19,362 nt of DNA from Pseudomonadota bacterium (GCA_023430315.1 JAEZAW010000321.1:1-19362); one strand, 5' to 3'; shown: positions 1 to 6,942, counted from the first letter of the stretch. The notes: generated by a model not told the origin, from the sequence alone. Translations and numbers: made by a program.

Positions 1-513
1 GCGACGCAGGCCGGCGTCGATGTGCTCGTCTACGAAGGCGGCGAGGGCCTGCGCTTCGACGAATTCGCCATCAAGGCCGGCGTCGAGGGTATCGGACGTA
101 TCATGGCTGCGCGCGGCCTCCTCGAGCTGCCGGGCGGCGATATCGACCCGCCAGTCAAAGAGCTGCAGCGCGGTCCGGTCTTCGCCAATGCCTCGAAGTG
201 GGTGCGGGCGCCGGACGGCGGCGTTTTCCGGAGCGCGCGGCGGATCGGCCAGGCGGTGAGCGAAGGCGATCTACTCGGCTGTGTCGCGAACCCCTACGAC
301 GACAGCGAGATGGAAGTGCGCTCGCCGGTCCGCGGTCTCGTGATCGGCGCGACCACGCTGCCGATTGTCAACATGGGCGATGCCCTCTTTCACATCGCCT
401 GGGCGCGCGAGCATCAACGTCCACAACGGCAGCACCAGCACGTGCGCCAGCGGGCCGAGCGCCCCATCGATACCGCTGCCGAGCCGGTCATGGACGAGGA
501 CGAGATTATCTAG
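1..513 (+). CDS. Succinylglutamate desuccinylase/aspartoacylase (AstE/AspA) family protein, 5'-truncated
   Basis: The reading frame is open from the first base, so the N-terminal part of this gene lies outside the window; about 170 residues remain. The visible part matches the C-terminal half of AstE/AspA-type zinc hydrolases, which cleave N-acyl groups from amino acids. It has a segment rich in Gly and acidic residues (VYEGGEGLRFDEFAI), then a beta-rich domain with VRAPDGGVF and EVRSPVRGLVIG, resembling the lipoyl/biotinyl-like fold that closes many family members. The usual zinc-binding His and Glu residues would be upstream and cannot be checked. The last 35 or so residues form a Gln/Arg/His-rich tail ending in an acidic stretch. 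The stop at 511-513 is 11 bases from the end of the convergent VOC gene. The family call is fairly sure; the substrate is unknown. Confidence 0.8.
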   Translation, partial: ATQAGVDVLVYEGGEGLRFDEFAIKAGVEGIGRIMAARGLLELPGGDIDPPVKELQRGPVFANASKWVRAPDGGVFRSARRIGQAVSEGDLLGCVANPYDDSEMEVRSPVRGLVIGATTLPIVNMGDALFHIAWAREHQRPQRQHQHVRQRAERPIDTAAEPVMDEDEII

Positions 514-524
514 CGACGCGCGCT

Positions 525-920
525 CTATTCGCGCACGCCTGCTTCCACGTTGTTGCCATCGGGATCGAGAACGAAGGCAGCGTAATACTTCATCGACGCC
601 GGTCCGCGGGGCCCCGGCGCGCCATTGTCCCGCCCGCCAGCCGCGAGCGCAGCCTCATAGAATCGCTCGACCGTTGCTCGATCCGGCGCTTTGAAAGCGA
701 GATGGATCGGGCTGGCCGACGTGACGTGAGCCGGCGTCCAAAAGGCGGGCTCCGTGATGCCAATCCAGATGAATGGCACGGGCTCGGCGGCGCTGTAGCC
801 GAGCACGAAGGACTCCGGTCCGTTATCCGCGGTTTGAAGGCCGAGGGCGGCGGCGCAAGCGTCATAGAATGCCCGGGCGGCGCCGAGGTCGCGGACGCGA
901 AATCCCATGTGGTCGATCAT
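525..920 (-). CDS. VOC (glyoxalase/bleomycin-resistance/dioxygenase) superfamily protein
   Basis: A 131-residue protein, the usual size of a single-unit VOC protein made of two beta-alpha-beta-beta-beta modules. It opens with IDHMGFRVRDLGAARAFYD, the classic first strand and helix. Likely metal ligands are His4, His73 (in PIHLAF) and Glu126 (in GNNVEAG), the spacing used by metal-dependent members. The second module contains the common FVLDPDGNNVE motif. ATG at 918-920 is preceded on the minus strand by GGAGG about 5 bases away, which supports this start. Members include glyoxalase I, dioxygenases and fosfomycin- or bleomycin-resistance proteins; nothing here selects among them, and a lone VOC gene like this usually has no known substrate. 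It is convergent with the aspartoacylase-like gene and divergent from the lipoprotein gene at 1173. Confidence 0.88.
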   Translation of the reverse strand: MIDHMGFRVRDLGAARAFYDACAAALGLQTADNGPESFVLGYSAAEPVPFIWIGITEPAFWTPAHVTSASPIHLAFKAPDRATVERFYEAALAAGGRDNGAPGPRGPASMKYYAAFVLDPDGNNVEAGVRE

Positions 921-1172
921 CCCGACCTCCAGAAACTGACAGTTGGCCTAGTCACAATACAGTTGAGGTCGGCCCTGATCCCATCGAACTACCGGATAGC
1001 GCAGCTGTGGCCGAAGAGTTTCACTGAGGTTGAACTTAAATAATTGATCCCCAGCAACCTTTGACCGGCCAATTGCCGAGTGCTGAATTCCAGGCGGATA
1101 GTCCGGCCACGCCCGCTCAAGTGCCGAGTCGCGGGAACAATCGGGTCAAGTTCAGCGGTTCGGGAGATGGCT

Positions 1173-1925
1173 ATGCTTTTGAGGTCATTGGCGGTTGGTG
1201 CGTGCCTTGCGCTGGCAGCCTGCTCGTCAACGGAAATGGGTGCGGACGCCTTCTCGACGAGTGCGACAGATACAGAGGGTGCGCCGCGGAAGAAGGCCGC
1301 TCAGCTGCCGCGGTGCGAGCAGCCGCTCGGCACCGTCGCACTGGTCGACAAGGACATTCCGGTGCTTGCCAGCACAGGGCTCGGAGCGCCGTCCTCGGTG
1401 CTGCGCCTGATGATAACCCAGTCGAACTGCTTCCAGATCGTCGACCGTGGCGAAGCTCTGGATAGCATCATGGCGGAGCGCAGCGTCACCAAGAAGGGCA
1501 AGCGCCCGCAGCTCGTGCGTGCCGACTATTTCCTGACCCCCGACATTCTCTCCGCGAATGAGAATGCGGGCGGCGTCGACGGAGGTGTCGGTCGGTTTCT
1601 GCCCGGTTACGCCGGCACGGTTGCCGGTTCGTTTTCTGTGAAGGTGCAGGAGGCGCAGGTCGCGATCTACCTCACCAGCGGCAAGACGGGCGTGCAGGTC
1701 GCGGCTGCGACCGGCAAGGCTTCGACAGCGGATGCGGGCCTCGACTTCTCACGCGCGAGCTGGGGCGGCGCCGGTGGTGGTGGCGCTTACTCGAACACCG
1801 AGATCGGCAAGACCGTCTCGGCCGCCTTCTTCGATGCCTACACGAACCTCGTGCGTCAGGTGAGCGCGCAGCCGCAGCAGGTCGCGAAAGCGCCGACGCC
1901 CGCCAAGAAGACGGTGAAGCAGTAG
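1173..1925 (+). CDS. CsgG/HfaB-like lipoprotein
   Basis: A 250-residue predicted lipoprotein. From the ATG at 1173 it begins with a hydrophobic signal peptide and a good lipobox, LAAC, with Cys17 as the lipid-modified residue; GGGAG at 1162-1166 gives a well-placed ribosome site. An upstream in-frame ATG at 1080 would bury the signal peptide and is rejected. The mature part resembles CsgG/HfaB-type periplasmic domains: a strand GTVALVDKD, then SVLRLMITQSNCFQIVDRGE and an ALDSIMAER helix, which match the pattern where CsgG-like proteins form a hydrophobic strand followed by a (V/I)(E/D)R motif. A later stretch, FSVKVQEAQVAIYLTS, fits the next strands. The C-terminus is Ala/Lys/Pro-rich. No curli or holdfast gene is adjacent, so a secretion-pore role is not supported; it may be an envelope accessory protein. 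The family call is moderate. Confidence 0.7.
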   Translation: MLLRSLAVGACLALAACSSTEMGADAFSTSATDTEGAPRKKAAQLPRCEQPLGTVALVDKDIPVLASTGLGAPSSVLRLMITQSNCFQIVDRGEALDSIMAERSVTKKGKRPQLVRADYFLTPDILSANENAGGVDGGVGRFLPGYAGTVAGSFSVKVQEAQVAIYLTSGKTGVQVAAATGKASTADAGLDFSRASWGGAGGGGAYSNTEIGKTVSAAFFDAYTNLVRQVSAQPQQVAKAPTPAKKTVKQ

Positions 1926-1959
1926 CGCTCGCGTCTTAGCAGCGAGTAGGAAAATCTGG

Positions 1960-1984
1960 ACGGGCCGCCTAGCTGGCGGCCCGT
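1960..1984. terminator. Probable bidirectional terminator hairpin between the lipoprotein gene and folA
   Basis: A perfect 10-base-pair GC-rich stem (1960-1969 with 1975-1984; arms ACGGGCCGCC and GGCGGCCCGT) with a five-base loop lies between two convergent genes. On the minus strand it is followed by CCAGATTTTCC, a short T-run that suits folA transcripts. On the plus strand the downstream tract is only weakly T-rich. The folA stop codon (1969-1971) lies inside the hairpin. The position after two converging genes supports a termination role; this is inferred from structure. Confidence 0.65.
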
Positions 1985-2505
1985 TCGTATATGTGGAGGG
2001 TCGCGGCCGCACTATCGCGGGGATCCGGCAGAAGGGGCGCAGCGGAGACCTCGCGCCATACGTTCCGATCAAGCTCTGGGAAGTGCGTGTCACCATCAGG
2101 ACGCGCATGGATGCGCGTGAGGTAGATGCGGTCGGCAATCGCCAACATCGCCGCGAAGATCTCAGCCCCGCCGATCACCGTGATCTCGTCGACGCCATGC
2201 TCAGCAGCGCGCGCGCGCGCGATCTCCAGCGCTTCATCGATGCTGCTCGCGCGCTCGATGCCCTCAGCATCGAGATCAGCTTTGCGCGTGACCACGATGT
2301 TGTCGCGACCTGCGAGAGGCTTGCCGATCGAGTCATAGGTCTTGCGGCCCATGATCACGGGCTTGCCCATGGTGACGCGGCGGAAGACCCTGAGATCGGA
2401 CGGCACGCGCCATGGTATGGCGCCGTCGCGCCCAATCACGCCGTTCTCGGCCACGGCGACGACGAACGTGATGATCGGGTCAGTCCGACCAGGGTCGCGG
2501 CTCAT
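1969..2505 (-). CDS. folA: Dihydrofolate reductase
   Basis: A 178-residue protein that reduces dihydrofolate to tetrahydrofolate with NADPH in the cytoplasm, supplying one-carbon metabolism and thymidylate synthesis. Family landmarks appear in order: ITFVVAVAENGVIGRDGAIPWRVPSDLRVFRRVT with the active-site acidic residue in the PSDL helix, then KPVIMGRKTYDSIGKPLAGR (NADPH and folate pocket), NIVVTRK, EITVIGGAEIF, IYLTRIHA and GDTHFPE. Length is typical. The ATG at 2503-2505 (MSRDPGRTDPIITF) is chosen because it leaves the usual short N-terminus; the open frame runs on to 2661 but that extension is antisense-like and unrelated to DHFR. No strong ribosome site precedes it, and it overlaps the end of the upstream lipoprotein gene by 26 bases, suggesting translational coupling. 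No thymidylate synthase gene is adjacent. Confidence 0.95.
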   Translation of the reverse strand: MSRDPGRTDPIITFVVAVAENGVIGRDGAIPWRVPSDLRVFRRVTMGKPVIMGRKTYDSIGKPLAGRDNIVVTRKADLDAEGIERASSIDEALEIARARAAEHGVDEITVIGGAEIFAAMLAIADRIYLTRIHARPDGDTHFPELDRNVWREVSAAPLLPDPRDSAAATLHIYERAAS

Positions 2506-2920
2506 CGCGCCGAGGTCTGCGCTCGGTCGATGCGGTTTGGACGGGGGCTTGGCGTCTGAATTCAAAGCCGCACTTCTTCTGAATGGCGACCTGCTCGATG
2601 GTCTCGAACTCTCCTTTGAGACGTGCGAGCTCGGCCGAGTTCTGGTCGTTGCCACCGACAAGGAACGCTGCTGGCCAGAAAACTACAATTGCAACGCCCG
2701 TGACGATCGCATCGTTCGTCGCCTTTTGATCCTGTACGCCGGATAAGTGTGCGACGCGCGAGGAAATGCGCTGAGCCTCGAGCGATAGCTGGCTGCAATC
2801 ATATTGGCCGTACTGCAGCGGCGAAACGTACTGAGGGCCGATCTTGTCCGACGTCGACGCACAACCTGCGGACACACTCAATATTGCAGCCAATAAGGCT
2901 GCTTTCCCAAAACGGTCCAT
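2480..2920 (-). CDS. Small envelope lipoprotein of unknown function
   Basis: A 146-residue protein with a signal sequence MDRFGKAALLAAILSVSAGC. The sequence before the cysteine (SAG-C) is a loose lipobox because the -3 residue is Ser instead of Leu/Val/Ile. The mature part has a conserved-looking segment with QYDCSQLSLEAQRISSRV, a single hydrophobic stretch VTGVAIVVFWPAAFLVGG that could cross or sit in a membrane, then a helical ELARLKGEFETIEQVAIQKKC. Similar small lipoproteins with this helix-hydrophobic-helix layout are common hypothetical proteins in alphaproteobacteria. ATG at 2918-2920 is preferred over the ATG at 2924-2926 because GGGGGAG lies about 7 bases before it. It is followed by folA with a 26-base overlap in another frame and preceded by the GST gene 143 bases away. 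Function is unknown. Confidence 0.8.
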   Translation of the reverse strand: MDRFGKAALLAAILSVSAGCASTSDKIGPQYVSPLQYGQYDCSQLSLEAQRISSRVAHLSGVQDQKATNDAIVTGVAIVVFWPAAFLVGGNDQNSAELARLKGEFETIEQVAIQKKCGFEFRRQAPVQTASTERRPRRDEPRPWSD

Positions 2921-3063
2921 ACGCATACTCCCCCAGCGTCCCGTGCCAAATCGAGCATCAACGTGGAATATCAGCAACTGCTCGTGGCGCAGCAGCATCG
3001 CGGAAGCCGTTGGCCTGCGACGGAATTGCCACACTGGGTTGGGGCTATCTGCGCGAACTGCCC

Positions 3064-3690
3064 TCAGCCCGGGATCGCTGCTGCCTTGAAGGGTGCGAGC
3101 GCTTCGCAGCGCGCGGTGAAGCGCGCAACGTTCGGCGCTTTTTCGGCGAGCCCGAGGTTTGGTCGCACCAACTGAGCGAACGTGAAGCCGACAGCCGTCG
3201 TGATATCGGCTTGGCTCATGCGCTCCGTGCCGGCGATCCAATCGTTGGGATCGAGCTTGGCGATGATGCCATCGAGATACTCGAAGCCCGCGACGACCTG
3301 CGCGTCGTTGTGCCGGACCCAGGGCTTGTGGACTTTCTCCTCCGGGCGGAAGCGGTACTCGTAGGCGGACCACACGGCCTTGTCGACCGAACCAAGCGCT
3401 ACGGTCGTGAGCTTCAGAACGTGGCGACGCTCGGCACCACTCTCGGGCACAAGACGCTTCTCCGACCCCGCCAGTTCGTCGAGGTAATCGAGGATGACGG
3501 CGCTATCGATCAGCGCTTCACCGTCTTCCAGCACCAGCGCCGGAACGCGCGTCAGTGGATTGTGCGGCGTCACGAGCTCCGGCTTGTCGAAGACGGGCAC
3601 TGCATCGAGCATGAAGGGAATGTCCATGGCATTGAGGCTGACCGCAGTGCGGCGTACGTACGGGGATCTCAGGATGCCGATCAGTCGCAT
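3064..3690 (-). CDS. Glutathione S-transferase family protein
   Basis: A 208-residue cytosolic protein of standard GST length. The N-terminal thioredoxin-like domain begins MRLIGILRSPYVRRTAVSLN; the SPYVRR motif places a Ser or Tyr near the glutathione sulfur, as in several bacterial classes. NPLTRVPALVLEDGEALIDSAVILDYLDE carries the cis-proline (VPAL) and the acidic/Ser motif that binds the glutathione gamma-glutamyl group. The C-terminal part (about 85-208) is all-helical, with the GTERMSQADITTAVGFTFAQ segment typical of the hydrophobic core motif of GSTs. ATG at 3688-3690 has AGGAA 6 bases upstream; an ATG at 3714 is less suitable. Substrate and class cannot be assigned. It reads toward the small lipoprotein and folA and may share their transcript. 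It is divergent from the YtkA-like gene. Confidence 0.9.
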   Translation of the reverse strand: MRLIGILRSPYVRRTAVSLNAMDIPFMLDAVPVFDKPELVTPHNPLTRVPALVLEDGEALIDSAVILDYLDELAGSEKRLVPESGAERRHVLKLTTVALGSVDKAVWSAYEYRFRPEEKVHKPWVRHNDAQVVAGFEYLDGIIAKLDPNDWIAGTERMSQADITTAVGFTFAQLVRPNLGLAEKAPNVARFTARCEALAPFKAAAIPG

Positions 3691-3875
3691 GGACGTTCCT
3701 CGAGGGTTGGGCATGGGTTTGGACCATGCCTCGTTGCCGTCCTGCTATCTGGCGTCATCCGGCGTTAGGCATCAAGCCCCTACGCTCCTGGCCCTTAATT
3801 CCGGCGAGCGATACAGTCGCCCGCGAAGCCCTCGCAGTGGGGCGACCAATCTCCGTTCCCGGGAGGAGCGCACGC

Positions 3876-4334
3876 ATGCCGATCCGCACCCTACTGCTGA
3901 CTGGCGCCGTCCTGGCGACCGTGCCGGCGGACGCGCTCGCGGCCGACCGCGCCAAGGCGGCGCTCGACTGCAAGGCCGCCAAGAGCCCTGAATTCGCCTA
4001 CGACTGCACACTCGACCTCGCCAACGCGCGGACAGGCACACCGCTCGATGGGGCGACCGTCATCCTCGGCGCCGACATGCCCTCCATGCCCATGGTCCAC
4101 AATGTGCCGCCCTTCGAGTTCAAGCCGGCGGGCCAGCCGGGCCGCTATCAGGCGCGCATCCAGCTCGACATGTACGGCCCCTGGGCCATTAAGCTGCGCA
4201 TCACGGGGCCGCTGCGGGATGAGGTGGTGGCCGTCTACCAGTTCGGCACCGAGGGCTCGGAGCTACGCAAGCGCGGGGCCGGCAGCAAGCCTGCGGCCAA
4301 GCCGGACCCTAAGCCCGGACACCACCGCCATTGA
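3876..4334 (+). CDS. Secreted YtkA/FixH-like domain protein
   Basis: A 152-residue exported protein. A Sec signal peptide (MPIRTLLLTGAVLATVPADALA) precedes the mature part, with a likely cut after Ala22. The ATG at 3876 is preceded by GGGAGGAG, which fixes the start; a longer frame beginning at 3726 has no signal. The mature domain has a beta-sandwich pattern with TLDLANARTGTPLDGATV, GADMPSMPMVHN, GRYQARIQLDMYGPWAIKL, which is the pattern of YtkA/FixH-like domains: a Met/Pro-rich loop, then a Gly-Tyr strand and a MxGxW strand. The Met-rich loop, two cysteines in the N-terminal part and the His-rich C-terminus (HHRH) could bind a metal such as copper, but this is inference. It stands alone, with no fix or cytochrome oxidase genes nearby. 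Confidence 0.7.
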   Translation: MPIRTLLLTGAVLATVPADALAADRAKAALDCKAAKSPEFAYDCTLDLANARTGTPLDGATVILGADMPSMPMVHNVPPFEFKPAGQPGRYQARIQLDMYGPWAIKLRITGPLRDEVVAVYQFGTEGSELRKRGAGSKPAAKPDPKPGHHRH

Positions 4335-4416
4335 TCCGATCCAGGAAATTCCGACTTGAGAGGTCGCGGATGCAGTCCGGTGCCTGAGGTGATATCAACG
4401 CGCCGGAAGCAGGAGT

Positions 4417-4430
4417 GAGATTCTAATCTC
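4417..4430. repeat. Short inverted repeat upstream of the CDP-alcohol phosphatidyltransferase gene
   Basis: GAGATT and AATCTC are separated by two bases, giving a 14-base palindrome about 60 bases before the TTG start at 4492. It could be an operator or part of a leader hairpin, but no T-run follows and no regulator is known. The surrounding 157-base gap holds no convincing gene. Confidence 0.3.
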
Positions 4431-4491
4431 GGATGGACACTCATGAATGCCCATCTAAGACGATCGCACTCCAGGAAGCGCAGGCACTCAC

Positions 4492-5031
4492 TTGACCATA
4501 CCTAATCTGATCACGCTCGGCCGTGTCATCTTCATTCCTATCATTTTCTGGCTGCTCGTGAGCGGGCAGACGCGCAGCGCATTTCTGTTGTTCGTGCTCG
4601 CAGGCGTCACCGACGCCGTCGATGGCTGGCTTGCCAAGCGCTGGAACATGCAGACCGAGCTCGGCGCCTACCTCGACCCGATGGCCGACAAGCTGTTGAT
4701 CGTCTCGATCTACGTGGCGCTCGGTGTTGCCGCGCAGCTCCCTTCCTGGCTGGTGATCGCCGTCGTCTCGCGCGACATCCTCATCGTGCTCGGAGTATTA
4801 TTGTGCTGGATCATCGGCCAGCCGGTCGCAATCCAGCCGCATCTCGTGAGCAAGGCCAATACAGTGAGCCAGCTCATGCTCGCAGCGCTCGTGCTGGCGG
4901 ACGAAGGCTTCAATCTCGGGCTCGGCGGCTTGAGGACGATGCTGATCTGGCTGACGGCCGCGCTGACGGCGTCCTCGCTCGCCGTCTACGTGCGCACATT
5001 CGTGTCGCATCTGGCCGGAAACGGCCGCTGA
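4492..5031 (+). CDS. CDP-alcohol phosphatidyltransferase (PgsA-like)
   Basis: A 179-residue integral membrane enzyme, the length of PgsA-type phosphatidylglycerophosphate synthases. The family signature D-x2-D-G-x2-A-R-x8-G-x3-D-x3-D is complete near residues 41-66 (DAVDGWLAKR, then LGAYLDPMAD), with Lys in place of Arg. The start IPNLITLGR is typical of PgsA and cardiolipin-synthase-like members. About five hydrophobic segments follow. The start codon is TTG at 4492; GCAGG lies about 7 bases before it and AGGAAG at 4473-4478. It probably transfers a phosphatidyl group from CDP-diacylglycerol to an alcohol such as glycerol-3-phosphate, but the acceptor cannot be read from the motif; this may be a second family member beside the genuine pgsA. 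The permease gene starts 52 bases downstream on the same strand. Confidence 0.88.
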   Translation: MTIPNLITLGRVIFIPIIFWLLVSGQTRSAFLLFVLAGVTDAVDGWLAKRWNMQTELGAYLDPMADKLLIVSIYVALGVAAQLPSWLVIAVVSRDILIVLGVLLCWIIGQPVAIQPHLVSKANTVSQLMLAALVLADEGFNLGLGGLRTMLIWLTAALTASSLAVYVRTFVSHLAGNGR

Positions 5032-5083
5032 GGCGAGCGGATCGACGACGCCCATCGGCGTGTTGGCCTAGAGGGGAATTCAG

Positions 5084-6211
5084 GTGTCGAACGACGACAA
5101 CAGCACGCCGCGTGCCGCCCTTCACACCAACCGGCACCTCGTCTTCTGGCTGGTTACGGGCGTGCTCGCATTGGGGCTCGTGTGGCTCCTCAATGATATT
5201 CTGCTGCCGTTCGTCGTCGGCGCAGCCATTGCCTTCTTTCTGAACCCGTTGGCCGACAGACTCGCTCATCTGGGTCTCGGCCGCACGGGAGCCTCTGCCC
5301 TTATCATCATCGTTTCGGCGATGGTGTTGGTGTTCTTGTTGATCCTGCTCGGTCCACTGCTTGGCGATCAGCTCCGCCAGCTCGCCGAGTCGCTGCCGGG
5401 AGACATGAAGCGGTTGATGGGGTTAGTCCAGAATGCCGCGCGCAATTTGCTCGGCGCCCGCTATGAAGAGATCTACGCAGGTCTCGAGCGCGGATTGGCC
5501 GGCATGACTCAAAGCTGGACGACCAGCGTGGGTTGGGCTGTGCAGCGGCTTTGGGATCGCGGGCTCGCGCTGGTCAATCTGCTGTCGCTCTTACTGATCA
5601 CGCCTGTCGTCGCCTTCTATCTGCTCGCCGACTGGCCGCGCGTCGTCGCCCGCATCGACGAGGCTCTGCCCCGCGAACACGCTCCGACCATTCGCTCTCT
5701 CGCCGGCGAGATCAACGATGCCATCGCTGCATTCGTGCGTGGCCAGGGCACGATCTGCCTGATCCTCGCGGTGCTGTACTCCGTCGGCCTAACGCTGATC
5801 GGACTCCGCTATGGGCTGCTGATCGGCCTCGCGGCCGGACTCATGAGCTTCGTTCCGGTGATCGGCGGTGCCTTTGGACTCATTCTAGCCTGCGGGGTTG
5901 CCGTTGCGCAGGGCTGGCCGGACTTGACGCTCTTGCTCAAGGTGGCCGCTGTCTTCGCCGTGATCTCCGTCGTGGATAGCGGGATCCTGTCGCCGCGCAT
6001 TGTCGGACCGCGCGTCGGCCTGCATCCGGTGTGGCTGATCTTCTCGGTGCTCGCTTTCGGATCGCTGCTCGGGCTCGTCGGCGTTCTCATCGCTGTGCCG
6101 GTAGCGGCAGCTATCGCGGTGCTGGTCCGCTTTGCGGTTCGCCTCTATCTCGAGAGCGAAATCTATCGCGGTCCGCCGTCCCCACCGAGCGCGGGAGACG
6201 CCGCACCATGA
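5084..6211 (+). CDS. AI-2E family (PerM/UPF0118) transporter
   Basis: A 375-residue polytopic membrane protein with about seven or eight hydrophobic segments, beginning VFWLVTGVLALGLVWLLNDI. Family features include an early FFLNPLADRL motif, an amphipathic central region (about 100-150), then a cluster of membrane segments such as LLLITPVVAFYLLADW and the conserved AGLMSFVPVIGGAFG and DSGILSPRIVG motifs, the last two diagnostic of AI-2E family permeases. The GTG start at 5084 has GAGGGGAA 5 bases before it. The name comes from E. coli TqsA; most members have no proven autoinducer-2 role and the substrate here is unknown (PerM-type members have been linked to other exporters). The stop overlaps the hdaA start by ATGA (6208-6211), so the two are likely translationally coupled. 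Confidence 0.92.
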   Translation: MSNDDNSTPRAALHTNRHLVFWLVTGVLALGLVWLLNDILLPFVVGAAIAFFLNPLADRLAHLGLGRTGASALIIIVSAMVLVFLLILLGPLLGDQLRQLAESLPGDMKRLMGLVQNAARNLLGARYEEIYAGLERGLAGMTQSWTTSVGWAVQRLWDRGLALVNLLSLLLITPVVAFYLLADWPRVVARIDEALPREHAPTIRSLAGEINDAIAAFVRGQGTICLILAVLYSVGLTLIGLRYGLLIGLAAGLMSFVPVIGGAFGLILACGVAVAQGWPDLTLLLKVAAVFAVISVVDSGILSPRIVGPRVGLHPVWLIFSVLAFGSLLGLVGVLIAVPVAAAIAVLVRFAVRLYLESEIYRGPPSPPSAGDAAP

Positions 6212-6909
6212 GCCGCGCCAGCGAGCAGTTCGTCTTCGACTGGGGCGCGCGCCCGGCGCTCGAGGCGGAGGATTTCCTCGTCGGCCCGTCGAATGCCGCC
6301 GCCGTGGCGCTGGTCGACCGATGGCCGGACTGGGCGATGGCCTCGGCGCTCGTCGTCGGCCCGCCGCAGAGCGGCAAGAGCCATCTCGCGCACGTGTGGC
6401 AGCTCCGGTCCGAGGCCGCGATGCTCGCCGCCACCGAACTCGACGAGATGCATATCCCGGAGCTGATGGGTCGCCCCGCCGTCGTGGTGGAGGATATCGA
6501 CCGCGGTATCGCCTCCGAGCAGGCGCTTTTCCACCTGCTCAATCTGGCGCGCGAGCAGCGTACATCCCTGCTGCTCACGTCGCGGATGCCGGCAGGGGAA
6601 CTTGCGATTTCGCTCCCGGATTTACGATCAAGGCTCAGGGCCCTGGCGATGACCGAAATCGGCGCACCGGACCAGACGCTGCTGACCGCCCTCCTCGTGA
6701 AGCTCCTGACCGACCGCCAGATAACCGCAGCCCCAGCGGTCGTGCACTACCTCGCCCGAGAGCTGGATCGCTCCTTCGCGGCGGCGGCCCGCCTTGTCGA
6801 GGTGCTCGACCGCCTTTCGCTGGCCCAGCGGCGGCCCGTGACCCGGACCCTCGCAGGCGAGGCCCTGGCCGAGCTTCGGGAGGCGGAAAAGAGCGAAAAA
6901 GGCGCCTGA
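6208..6909 (+). CDS. hdaA: DnaA-related regulatory inactivator HdaA
   Basis: A 233-residue AAA+ protein without a DNA-binding domain, matching HdaA/Hda, which with the sliding clamp stimulates DnaA-ATP hydrolysis (RIDA) and so prevents over-initiation of replication. Walker A is GPPQSGKS (residues 51-58), Walker B is VVVEDID (92-98), and LPDLRSRLRAL near 136-146 holds the conserved Arg of box VII. The N-terminal QFVFDW (7-12) sits where the clamp-binding QL(S/P)L-like motif lies, but with aromatic residues. The start at 6208 overlaps the end of the upstream permease by 4 bases and fits the conserved N-terminus (EQFVFDWGARPALEAEDF). ppk starts about 109 bases downstream on the same strand; this permease-hdaA-ppk-ppx order is, from memory, a conserved one in Rhizobiales. 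Confidence 0.9.
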   Translation: MSRASEQFVFDWGARPALEAEDFLVGPSNAAAVALVDRWPDWAMASALVVGPPQSGKSHLAHVWQLRSEAAMLAATELDEMHIPELMGRPAVVVEDIDRGIASEQALFHLLNLAREQRTSLLLTSRMPAGELAISLPDLRSRLRALAMTEIGAPDQTLLTALLVKLLTDRQITAAPAVVHYLARELDRSFAAAARLVEVLDRLSLAQRRPVTRTLAGEALAELREAEKSEKGA

Positions 6910-6926
6910 ACACCGCTCAATATGGG

Positions 6927-6942
6927 CGACATTTGAATGTCG
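6927..6942. promoter_or_regulatory. Palindrome in the ppk leader with a nearby weak promoter-like sequence
   Basis: CGACATT and AATGTCG are arranged as 7-base arms around two central bases, 18 bases after the hdaA stop and about 77 bases before the ppk start. Immediately downstream is an AT-richer tract with TATATT at 6958-6963; TTGAAT at 6933-6938 overlaps the palindrome but the spacing (19) is wide. It may be an operator controlling ppk-ppx separately from the upstream genes. It does not match the PhoB box I know (CTGTCAT repeats). Tentative. Confidence 0.35.

Noticed and set aside
1030..1090. TTGAAC and TTGACC as -35 boxes for the lipoprotein gene at 1173
   Set aside because: No acceptable -10 hexamer at 16-18 bases; TGAATT at 1084-1089 matches only 3 of 6 bases.
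2207..2221. An alternating GC tract (seven GC units) within folA, resembling a slippage-prone repeat
   Set aside because: It lies in a high-GC coding region and translates to ordinary Ala/Arg codons; no frame change is needed to read DHFR, so a phase-variation role has no support.
2503..2661. The longer folA frame starting at 2661
   Set aside because: The added 52 residues are Ser/Arg-rich, overlap the lipoprotein gene in another frame and are not part of any DHFR.
5084..6211. Calling the permease a quorum-sensing autoinducer-2 exporter
   Set aside because: The family name reflects one E. coli member; no LuxS or related gene is visible here.
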